Positions 1 to 6,141 of a DNA stretch of 6,801 bases are shown in pieces. The notes beneath the pieces are model-generated. The model was not told the DNA's origin. It saw only the letters and a list, made by a program, of their open reading frames with translations, and ran no database searches. Both the position numbers and the translations under genes were made by a program. Numbering within the stretch: position 1 is the first letter of the stretch; every line of letters begins with the position of its first letter. The stretch spans positions 1 through 6,801 of the forward strand of contig CAIXAA010000528.1 in NCBI GenBank assembly GCA_903917305.1. The letters run 5' to 3'. This stretch comes from an uncultured Myxococcales bacterium (GTDB taxonomy: Bacteria > Myxococcota_A > UBA9042).

Positions 1-1224
1 GGCCGGAATGACGCCAGCCACGGCGATCGAGGCGCCGGCGGAGATCGGCCCTGAGCCGAGCTTGCGCTGAATCGGCATCTCCGAGTCACTGTTCACGTAG
101 TGACGGTGGGGCTGGATCTGGGCATCGGGCGGCGGCGGGTGCGGGTTGTGCGGAACCGGCGGCGCTTCGGCGGTGGAGGAAGGCCGCGAGATGGGCGGGC
201 GGAACGGCGCCAGGACATCGACCGAGGACGAGGAGTGCAGGCCCGTGCGGCTCACGAGGCGCCGCTCTCCGGGCGCCAAGGCGTAGACAGGCCAGGACTG
301 CGACGGATCCTCGACGCCGACCGACCCTTCGGCGCCGGCACGGCGGCCGACGGCCAGGGAGGGCTCCTGATCGCGCGGCGTGAAGGCACGGCTGCGGGCA
401 TCGTCCGGTGCAGGATCCCCAAGGAAGCCTTCGCTGGTGGCCGGCTCGTGGACGTCGGACACGCCGCCGCGCCCGGGCCGTGCCGCCGCGGGGACGCCGA
501 GCGGGCGCAACCCCACGGATGGCGGGCGGGCGCTCAGCGGCTCGCGGCCCATCACGCGCGCGGCGCTGGACGCGGGGCGACCGGCAACGGGCGGCGCGGC
601 GACCGGCTGGCCGGCGTGGCCGATGGTGCTCGGCGGCACGTCGACGATCTCGAGGGTCGACTTCGACGGCCGCGCCGCCGGCGCAATCACCGGCGCCGAC
701 CAATTGCCTTGGGCGCGGTAGATCGCCGAATGGCTGCGGACGATCGGCGCCGTCGGCGGATCGGCGCCTGCGGGGACGCCGATTGGTCCCGTGTCCGAGT
801 TCTGCCCTGGCCGCGAACGGTTCAGGAAGGCCGCGATGGCGAACTCCGGCACGCGGCCGCCGCGCAGATCGCTCAGGTTCAACCCTTGCATGTGCAGCAC
901 GCCGACGAGGGTGCGCAGCAGCGGCTCGGCGCCGAGTTCACAGCGGGCGATCTTCCACACCAGTGCAAAACCAGCCGGTTGCGAGCCGCCGGGCGCGACC
1001 ACGCGCGCCACCGTGCCTTCCAGCTCGACGATCGGACTGCCGCGGCCGGAGGTACGCAGCTCGATGTACAGCGTCTCGCCCAGCTGCGGCGGCGTGCGGC
1101 ACGAGAAGAAGCCTGCCGCGGGGCCGACTTGGGTGCAGATGACGTCGAACGTGTCGTCGCTGGAGCGCGCCGTCGCCTTGATCAGGACCGGATGACGGGG
1201 GTGCTGTCGACGATCTTGGAACAT
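1..1224 (-). CDS. PilZ-like domain protein with long Pro/Ala-rich tail (partial, C-terminus outside window)
   Basis: Reading the minus strand from the ATG at 1224 gives 408 codons with no stop through position 1, so the gene runs out of the window. Residues 1 to about 105 look like a PilZ domain, the fold that commonly binds cyclic di-GMP. There is an N-terminal RxxxR (R6 to R10 in DRRQHPR), then GFFSC, LGETLYIEL, a VELEGTVARVV strand and GFALVW. The second PilZ motif, D/NxSxxG, is degenerate: the aligned stretch is VGPAAG (33-38), lacking the Asp/Asn and the Ser, so ligand binding is doubtful. Residues 106-136 are mostly ordinary sequence. From about 137 to 375 the chain is rich in Pro, Ala, Gly, Ser and Arg, probably disordered, with a PHPPPP run near 361-366. 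The visible end (388-408) turns small and hydrophobic, which could begin a membrane segment, but this is uncertain. The ATG is chosen because the domain starts directly after it and a GAGGG lies 4-8 nt upstream. The reading frame is supported by G/C-rich third positions. The PilZ assignment is from motif and strand pattern only. Confidence 0.75.
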   Translation of the reverse strand, partial: MFQDRRQHPRHPVLIKATARSSDDTFDVICTQVGPAAGFFSCRTPPQLGETLYIELRTSGRGSPIVELEGTVARVVAPGGSQPAGFALVWKIARCELGAEPLLRTLVGVLHMQGLNLSDLRGGRVPEFAIAAFLNRSRPGQNSDTGPIGVPAGADPPTAPIVRSHSAIYRAQGNWSAPVIAPAARPSKSTLEIVDVPPSTIGHAGQPVAAPPVAGRPASSAARVMGREPLSARPPSVGLRPLGVPAAARPGRGGVSDVHEPATSEGFLGDPAPDDARSRAFTPRDQEPSLAVGRRAGAEGSVGVEDPSQSWPVYALAPGERRLVSRTGLHSSSSVDVLAPFRPPISRPSSTAEAPPVPHNPHPPPPDAQIQPHRHYVNSDSEMPIQRKLGSGPISAGASIAVAGVIPA

Positions 1225-1290
1225 CGGCCCTCGCCCGTCGCAGCGGGCGCACGCGCGCCACAACTCCGTGGCGGCTGTACAATCCGCAAC

Positions 1291-1319
1291 ACGATAGCAG
1301 ATCGCTCCGGCCGGTCCAA
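1291..1319 (-). promoter_or_regulatory. Putative sigma-70 promoter (extended -10) for the PilZ-like gene
   Basis: On the minus strand TTGGAC (1319-1314) is followed by a 17-nt spacer and TATCGT (1296-1291). The three bases before the hexamer are TGC, which matches the TGn of an extended -10 element. The start codon lies about 65 nt downstream of the -10. The -35 matches the consensus at only three of six positions, so the call rests mainly on the -10 and the spacing. It implies that the PilZ-like gene can be transcribed independently of the fad genes. Confidence 0.4.
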
Positions 1320-1384
1320 CGCGAAACGCTGCGGCAAGGACCCCGGGCTCCCACGCGTCGCGCTTGTTGGGGCAGCTCGAGAAG

Positions 1385-2536
1385 CTAGGCGGCCGGGACT
1401 TCGAAGAGGCCCGCCGCGCCCATGCCGCCACCGACGCACATCGTGACGATGCCGTAACGGCCGCCGGTGCGCTTCAAGTTGTGCAAGAGCGTCGCCGTCA
1501 GCTTGGCGCCCGTCGCGCCCAGCGGGTGGCCCAGCGCAATCGCGCCGCCGAGCGGATTGACCTTGGCCGGGTCGAGCCCGAGGGCGCGCATCACCGCCAG
1601 CGACTGCGCCGCGAAGGCCTCGTTGAGCTCGAACTGGTCGATGTCGCTCACATGGAGGCCGGCCTTGGCCAGCAGCTTCGGCACCGCCGCCACCGGGCCG
1701 ATGCCCATGATCTCCGGCGCCACGCCGGCCACCGAGAAGCCGCGGAAGATGCCGAGGATCGGCAGCCCCATGGCCTTGGCGCGCCCAGCCGACATCAGGA
1801 TCGTCGCCGCGGCGCCGTCGGTCAGCGGGCTCGACGTGCCCGGCGTCACCGAGCCGCCGACCTGGAACGCCGGCTTGAGCTTCTGCAGGCCTTCGAGCGT
1901 CGTCTCCGGCCGCGGCAGTTCGTCCGTCGCCAGGCTGCCTTCGGTCGTCACCACCGGGGCGAGCTCCGCGTCGAACAGGCCCGCCGCCATCGCCGCGCCG
2001 GCGCGCTTCTGGCTCTGCAGCGCAAACGCGTCCTGGTCTTCACGGCTGACGTTGTGCTGCTTGGCCACGAGTTCCGCGGTGTTGCCCATCGGCATGTACA
2101 CTTCCGGCCACTCGCGGATGATGTGCGGGTGCGGCGCGATCTTGAAGCCGCCCATCGGCACCTGCGACATGCTCTCGACGCCGCCCGCGAGGATGACGTC
2201 GGCACCGCCGGCGGCGATGCGCTCGGCCGCCTGGGCGATCGCCTGCAAGCCGCTGGAACAGAAGCGGTTCACGGTGACGCCGGGGACTTCGACCGGCAAG
2301 CCGGCGCGCAAGCCTGCGATGCGCGCGATGTTCATGCCCTGGGGACCTTCGGGCATGGCGCAGCCGAGGATGACGTCCTCGATGTCTGCGGGATTGAGCC
2401 CCGGCACCTTGGCGAGCGCCGCGCGGATCGCGGTGGCGGCCAGGTCCTCGGGGCGCACGCGCGCCAGGCTGCCCTTCAAGGCGCGGCCCATCGGCGTGCG
2501 CACAGCGGCGACGATCACGGGAGTCTTGGGATCCAT
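1385..2536 (-). CDS. fadA: Acetyl-CoA C-acyltransferase (3-ketoacyl-CoA thiolase)
   Basis: This is a full-length thiolase of 383 residues, a usual length for the family. It would perform the last step of beta-oxidation: CoA-dependent cleavage of 3-ketoacyl-CoA to acetyl-CoA and an acyl-CoA two carbons shorter, in the cytoplasm. The expected catalytic signatures are all present. The nucleophile is C93 in NRFCSSGLQAI. N305 lies in the NEAF motif (305-308). H337 lies in the GHPLGATG motif (336-343). The general acid/base C367 lies in MCVGGGMGAAGLF. The N-terminus VIVAAVRTPMGRALKGSL is typical. The ATG at 2536 has a strong AAGGAG Shine-Dalgarno seven nt upstream. The gene lies 168 nt downstream of the bifunctional fadN-type gene on the same strand, so the two probably form an operon supplying three consecutive activities. 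A biosynthetic acetoacetyl-CoA thiolase has the same fold and catalytic residues, but the neighbour strongly favours beta-oxidation. Chain-length preference cannot be read from the sequence. Confidence 0.95.
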   Translation of the reverse strand: MDPKTPVIVAAVRTPMGRALKGSLARVRPEDLAATAIRAALAKVPGLNPADIEDVILGCAMPEGPQGMNIARIAGLRAGLPVEVPGVTVNRFCSSGLQAIAQAAERIAAGGADVILAGGVESMSQVPMGGFKIAPHPHIIREWPEVYMPMGNTAELVAKQHNVSREDQDAFALQSQKRAGAAMAAGLFDAELAPVVTTEGSLATDELPRPETTLEGLQKLKPAFQVGGSVTPGTSSPLTDGAAATILMSAGRAKAMGLPILGIFRGFSVAGVAPEIMGIGPVAAVPKLLAKAGLHVSDIDQFELNEAFAAQSLAVMRALGLDPAKVNPLGGAIALGHPLGATGAKLTATLLHNLKRTGGRYGIVTMCVGGGMGAAGLFEVPAA

Positions 2537-2543
2537 GGTGTTT

Positions 2544-2549
2544 CTCCTT
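2544..2549 (-). promoter_or_regulatory. Shine-Dalgarno of fadA
   Basis: AAGGAG on the minus strand lies seven nt before the fadA ATG and is the strongest ribosome-binding site in the window. It fixes the fadA start. Part of it (AAGGA) can pair with TCCTT 13 nt upstream, at 2567-2563, so it may be partly masked in the transcript. Confidence 0.8.
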
Positions 2550-2670
2550 CGATTCGAACGACAAGGACCTTCGGGTCGGGGCAGGTGAGCTGCGGCAATG
2601 CCGAAAAAACACGGTCGCGAAGCGTCTATCTGGCGGCCGAAGGCCGGAAAATCGGAGCGGGCGCGTTAGA

Positions 2671-2704
2671 GCGCCACGGAAAACGATGCCGTGGCGCCAC
2701 GGAA
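2671..2704 (-). repeat. Palindrome and repeat cluster between fadN and fadA
   Basis: The unit GCGCCACGG occurs in direct and inverted form three times in 34 nt. On the plus strand GCGCCACGG (2671-2679) and its perfect reverse complement (2689-2697) are separated by nine nt. The second arm is also half of a perfect 14-bp palindrome, CCGTGGCGCCACGG (2689-2702). In addition GCGCCACGGAA is repeated directly at 2671-2681 and 2694-2704. The cluster starts immediately after the fadN stop codon. In the fadN-fadA transcript it could form a 9-bp, very G+C-rich hairpin with a loop holding four U residues. No U-tract follows the stem, so it is not a classical terminator. Plausible roles are transcript stabilisation, partial attenuation or protein binding; none is shown by the sequence. 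Confidence 0.75.
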
Positions 2705-5083
2705 CTAATTACGAAGCGGCTTGCCCGTCGTCAGCATGTGCGCGATGCGATCCCGCGTCTTCTGCATGCCGCACAGGCGCAGGAAGGACTCGCGCTCCAG
2801 ATCCAACAGGTCCTGCTCGGTCTTCATGCCGCCGCCGACGCCGCCGCACAGGATGGTGGCGACCTCGTGACCGACCGCGCAGTCGTGCTCGCTGGCCTGG
2901 CCGGCCACCTTGAACGAATACAGCACCATGTCGAACAGCGCGATGCCCTCGGCGCCCGGCAGCAGGAGGTTGTCCGGTGCCAGCGCCGGCCGGTAGCCGG
3001 ACGCCGCGAGCTGCAGCACGACGCGCTTGGCGTCCTCGATGCGGCGGTCGGAGTCGATGCTCCAGCCGTCCACCGCGCGCAAGAACCCGAGTTCACGCAT
3101 GTTCCCCGCGCCCGTCGCCACCTTGGCCAGCGCGATCGCCTCGAACGCCCGCTGCAGGGCGAGCGTGCGATCGATGCGCGCCTCCACCGGGATGTTGTCG
3201 AGCGCGCGAATCGTGAACTCCTTGGTGCCGCCCGCGCCCGGAATCAGGCCGACGCCGACTTCGACCAGACCCATGTAGGTCTCGGCCGCCGCCTGCATGC
3301 GCGAGGACTGCATCGCGATCTCGCAACCGCCGCCAAACGTCATCTGGTGCGGCGCGGCGACGATCGGCGCGTGCGAGTACTTGAACGCCATGAACAGCTT
3401 CTGGAACAGCTGCACGGACTCGTCGAGCTCCTGCCACTTCTGCTCACTGGCCATGCCCGCCACGAAGGTCAGGTCGGCGCCCACCGAGAAGTTGCCGCCA
3501 TCGTTGGCGATGACGAGGCCCTTCCAGCCGTCCTTCTCGATGCGCTCCAAGGCCTTCCAGCCCATCGCGATGATGTCGCCGTTCAGGCTGTTCATCTTGG
3601 TGCGAAACGCGAGGTTGAGCACGCCGTCGCCGAGGTCGATCAGCTGCGCGCCCGGATTCTCGTCGACGACCTGCGAGTTTGCCCGCAGGCTGTCGAGCCA
3701 GATGCCCGGCAGGGCCGGCACCGCGACGCGGCTCTGGTTCGCGTGCAGCTGCGAGCGGTTGGCCGCGCCGCCCTGATAGAAGGACGTCTCGCCGCGCGCC
3801 AGCATCTGCTGCACGAGCTTGGGCACCGCGCGGCCTTCGGCTTCGAGGCGATGCGCGACTTCCGCGACGCCGATCGCGTCCCAGATCTCGAACGGCCCGA
3901 GCTGCCAGTTGAAGCCCCACTTCATCGCGCGGTCGATGCTGATGCAGTCATCGGCAATCGTGCCCAACAAGTCGGCGGCGTAGACCAGCGAGTGCGACAG
4001 CGCCTTCCACGCGAACTGGCCGGCGCGATCCTCGGCCGCCACGAGGCCCTTGATGCGCGCGCCCATGTCCGGGGTTTTGTACGCCTTCTTGAGCGAGTCG
4101 AACGCCGGCTTGACCTGCGCGACGTACGTGCCCGTCTTCGGGTCGAGCACGCAGATGTCCGAACCGACCTTCTTGTAGAAGCCCGCGCCCGCCTTCTGCC
4201 CGATGGCGCCCTTGGCGACCATCTGCTTGATGACCTCGGGCGTGTCGAACATCGCGCAATTCGGATCTTCTTTCAGGTTGTCAAAGCAGTTCTGCGCGAC
4301 GTGGCCCAGCGTGTCCAAGCCCACGACGTCCGCGGTGCGGAACACGGCGCTCTTCGGGCGGCCCATGGCCTCGCCGCAGATGGCGTCGACTTCGTCGATG
4401 CGGTAGCCCTCGTCGAGCCAGATGCGCACCGCGCGCATCATGTCGTGCACGCCGATGCGGTTGGCGATGAAGTTGATGGTGTCCTTGGCGTAGACCACGC
4501 CCTTGCCCATGTCGTCCTGGCAGAAGGCCGCCATCTTGGCGGTGACGGCCGGATCGGTGTCCGCGCCGCTGATGATCTCGACCAGCTTCATGTAGCGGAC
4601 GGGATTGAAGAAGTGCGTGACGAGGAAGTGCTTCTTGAAGCCCTCGCTGCGCGGCTCGGCCATCGTCGCCAGCGGAATGCCGGAGGTGTTGGAACTGACG
4701 ATGGTGTGCGGCAAGCGCACGGTCTCGAGGGCGGCGAACACCGCGTTCTTGATGTCGATGCGCTCGGTGACGGCCTCGACGACCCAGTCGCAGGCGCCCA
4801 GCGCCGGCAAGTCATCGACCAGGTTGCCGATCTGGATGCGCTTGGCTTCCGACGGGCGCTGGATGATGGCCGGCTTGAAGCCGAGGGCGCGCGTCAAGCC
4901 GCCTTGGGCGATGGCGTTGCGCGCGGCGCGGGTCTTGGCGGTGCCGTCAGCGGCGGGGGCGTCCTTGGGGACGATGTCCACAAGCAGGACGTCGACACCG
5001 GCGGAAGCGAGTTGGGCGGCGATTCCGGTGCCCATGACACCGGCGCCGACGACGCCGACGCGGTTGATGCGATGGATCGACAT
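2705..5083 (-). CDS. fadN: Bifunctional 3-hydroxyacyl-CoA dehydrogenase / enoyl-CoA hydratase, FadN-type
   Basis: The 792-residue product joins two consecutive beta-oxidation steps: hydration of trans-2-enoyl-CoA and NAD-dependent oxidation of (S)-3-hydroxyacyl-CoA. Residues 1 to about 190 are the NAD-binding domain, with GAGVMG (13-18), D36 closing the second strand, and SSNTSGIPL (130-138). The catalytic dyad is H157 (THFFNPVRYMKLVE) and E169. Two 3HCDH C-terminal-type modules follow, at about 195-300 and 345-410. The crotonase domain spans about 480-670. GADL (535-538) and GGGCE (584-588) supply oxyanion-hole and active-site elements. The catalytic glutamates E588 and E608 are 20 residues apart, as in E. 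coli FadB E119/E139. The C-terminus ends in TTGKPLRN, characteristic of the family. The domain order and length match Bacillus subtilis FadN (about 790 aa), not FadB. The ATG at 5083 follows a GAGG six nt upstream and places the Rossmann fold at residue 8. The frame stays open upstream to 5362, but that part overlaps the preceding gene and resembles nothing. The symbol is assigned by architecture. Confidence 0.93.
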   Translation of the reverse strand: MSIHRINRVGVVGAGVMGTGIAAQLASAGVDVLLVDIVPKDAPAADGTAKTRAARNAIAQGGLTRALGFKPAIIQRPSEAKRIQIGNLVDDLPALGACDWVVEAVTERIDIKNAVFAALETVRLPHTIVSSNTSGIPLATMAEPRSEGFKKHFLVTHFFNPVRYMKLVEIISGADTDPAVTAKMAAFCQDDMGKGVVYAKDTINFIANRIGVHDMMRAVRIWLDEGYRIDEVDAICGEAMGRPKSAVFRTADVVGLDTLGHVAQNCFDNLKEDPNCAMFDTPEVIKQMVAKGAIGQKAGAGFYKKVGSDICVLDPKTGTYVAQVKPAFDSLKKAYKTPDMGARIKGLVAAEDRAGQFAWKALSHSLVYAADLLGTIADDCISIDRAMKWGFNWQLGPFEIWDAIGVAEVAHRLEAEGRAVPKLVQQMLARGETSFYQGGAANRSQLHANQSRVAVPALPGIWLDSLRANSQVVDENPGAQLIDLGDGVLNLAFRTKMNSLNGDIIAMGWKALERIEKDGWKGLVIANDGGNFSVGADLTFVAGMASEQKWQELDESVQLFQKLFMAFKYSHAPIVAAPHQMTFGGGCEIAMQSSRMQAAAETYMGLVEVGVGLIPGAGGTKEFTIRALDNIPVEARIDRTLALQRAFEAIALAKVATGAGNMRELGFLRAVDGWSIDSDRRIEDAKRVVLQLAASGYRPALAPDNLLLPGAEGIALFDMVLYSFKVAGQASEHDCAVGHEVATILCGGVGGGMKTEQDLLDLERESFLRLCGMQKTRDRIAHMLTTGKPLRN

Positions 5084-5150
5084 GGCAAACCTCGAATTGT
5101 TCGTTGAAGGGCGGCGGGTGCAGCCTCGCGGGCGGCGCCAAGCGCGCGGG

Positions 5151-5179
5151 AGTCTACGCCAGACGTTTGCCGCTGCACA
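5151..5179 (-). promoter_or_regulatory. Weak candidate promoter for fadN-fadA
   Basis: In the 124 nt before fadN, TGTGCA (5179-5174) and TAGACT (5156-5151) lie 17 nt apart on the minus strand, about 67 nt before the fadN ATG. The -10 matches four of six consensus positions and the -35 three of six. It is the best pair I can see in this gap, but it could arise by chance. I see no clear palindrome of the type bound by FadR or PsrA. Confidence 0.25.
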
Positions 5180-5207
5180 GGGCCGCACAAGTTTTGCTGT
5201 GTGTGGA

Positions 5208-6035
5208 TTACTTGAGCTTTCTCTCAAGCCAGCTGCGGATCCGCTCGATCTCGGACTCCGGCACGCTGTGCCCTTCGCCGTGCTCGACCAGCTCCACGGA
5301 ATAACCCAAGGATTGCAGCTGCTTGACGGCGCCGCGCGCGGCTTCCAGGGGCACGACCGCATCGTCCGTCGCGTGCAGGTACAGCATCGGCGGCCGGTGC
5401 TGCGCCGCGACCGGTTCGGGCGGATAGATCAGGCCGCCGCCGATGCAGACCACGGCGCGCACGGCTTCGGGGTGGCGTGCCGCGTAATGTCCCGCAACGA
5501 AACAGCCTTGCGAGAAGCCAAACAGAGCAACGGGTTGCGCCGCGGCACGCACGTGGGCATCGATGTAGGCCAGCGCGGCCTCGAGATCGGCGCGGCCGCC
5601 ATCGGGCTGGTCGCTGCGGTACCAGGCACGGCCATCGGCAAAAGGCAGGGGCGCCTGCAGGAAACGCCAGGAAAAGCCGCCACCCAGGCGCGATGCCAAG
5701 GCGGAGAAGTGCTCGGCCGTGTCGCCGCGGCCGTGCAAGCCCAGGATGACCGGCGCCGACGCGGTGCCGGCGGGTGCGGCAACGTCGACCCAGGTGCCCG
5801 GCAAGCTGCGTTCCGCGGGCTTGATGGCGGGACCGCCAGCGGCATCGGCGTTGGCGGCGGCGTCGGTGTCGGCCTTGGCTTCGCTGCCGGCATCCGCGGC
5901 CAAGGGCGCGGCACGCGGGGCGGGCGCAGGCGGCGTCCGGGAGCCGGCGTTCAGGGCCAGGTAGGCCAGCGCTACCACGCCAATCAAGGCGCCCACCGCT
6001 GCCAGTGCCCGTGTCCGGACGGGTTCCATTGCCAT
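5208..6035 (-). CDS. Membrane-anchored alpha/beta hydrolase, phospholipase/carboxylesterase family
   Basis: The product has 275 residues. Residues 1-8 carry positive charge and 9-30 form one hydrophobic segment, with no lipobox cysteine. It is therefore probably a signal anchor that leaves the rest in the periplasm. Residues 31-75 are a Pro/Ala/Asp-rich linker. The hydrolase domain (about 78-275) has the marks of the Abhydrolase_2 group: LGLHGRGDTAEHF (99-110) with the oxyanion-hole segment, the nucleophile S175 in GFSQG (173-177), the acid most likely D225 in HATDDAVVP, and H256 in GEGHSVP. Family members hydrolyse short-chain carboxylic esters, lysophospholipids or acyl thioesters; the substrate here cannot be read from sequence. 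The ATG at 6035 is preferred because GAGGCG lies eight nt upstream; a second ATG two codons later is less well spaced. It lies 106 nt after the NRDE gene and 124 nt before fadN, so co-transcription with the fad genes is possible but unproven. Homologues of this family usually lack the N-terminal anchor and linker. Confidence 0.85.
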   Translation of the reverse strand: MAMEPVRTRALAAVGALIGVVALAYLALNAGSRTPPAPAPRAAPLAADAGSEAKADTDAAANADAAGGPAIKPAERSLPGTWVDVAAPAGTASAPVILGLHGRGDTAEHFSALASRLGGGFSWRFLQAPLPFADGRAWYRSDQPDGGRADLEAALAYIDAHVRAAAQPVALFGFSQGCFVAGHYAARHPEAVRAVVCIGGGLIYPPEPVAAQHRPPMLYLHATDDAVVPLEAARGAVKQLQSLGYSVELVEHGEGHSVPESEIERIRSWLERKLK

Positions 6036-6099
6036 GCGTTGCGCCTCGGCCGTGAGCCCGTGGGCGGCACATCACAGCCAACCGGGCATCAAGCTGACG

Positions 6100-6128
6100 G
6101 GTGTACCATGCTGCCGGGCGCCTGCCAA
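6100..6128 (-). promoter_or_regulatory. Putative sigma-70 promoter (extended -10) for the hydrolase gene
   Basis: On the minus strand TTGGCA (6128-6123, five of six consensus positions) is followed by a 17-nt spacer and TACACC (6105-6100), with TGG directly before it as an extended -10. It lies just after the NRDE stop codon and about 65 nt before the hydrolase ATG. The good -35 and the spacing support it; the -10 itself is poor (three of six). Confidence 0.4.
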
Positions 6129-6141
6129 AGCCCAGCTGGAC

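Noticed and set aside
100..1446. A 448-codon plus-strand open frame and other overlapping frames opposite the PilZ-like gene
   Set aside because: The minus-strand frame from 1224 is open through the whole region, starts with a recognisable domain, has a promoter-like sequence in front and shows G/C-rich third positions. The plus-strand frames are Arg/Gly-rich shadows.
2604..2609. T6 run on the minus strand between fadN and fadA as a rho-independent terminator
   Set aside because: No adequate G+C-rich stem lies directly before it; only a 3-bp CGC/GCG match is near, and the strong hairpin at 2671-2697 is more than 60 nt upstream.
1364..5107. A 1247-codon open frame on the plus strand opposite fadA and fadN
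   Set aside because: It lies antisense to two unmistakable enzymes whose catalytic residues are intact. Its translation is an Arg/His/Ala/Asp-rich low-complexity string without any recognisable domain. Long antisense frames are expected opposite G+C-rich genes with strong third-position bias.
5172..5205. CACAG/CTGTG inverted pair downstream of the hydrolase as a terminator
   Set aside because: The stem is only five base pairs with a 16-nt loop, and no U-tract follows.
5084..5362. N-terminal extension of the FadN frame to 5362
   Set aside because: The added residues resemble no FadN sequence and would overlap the hydrolase 3' end. The ATG at 5083 has a spaced GAGG and leaves the usual short lead into the Rossmann fold.
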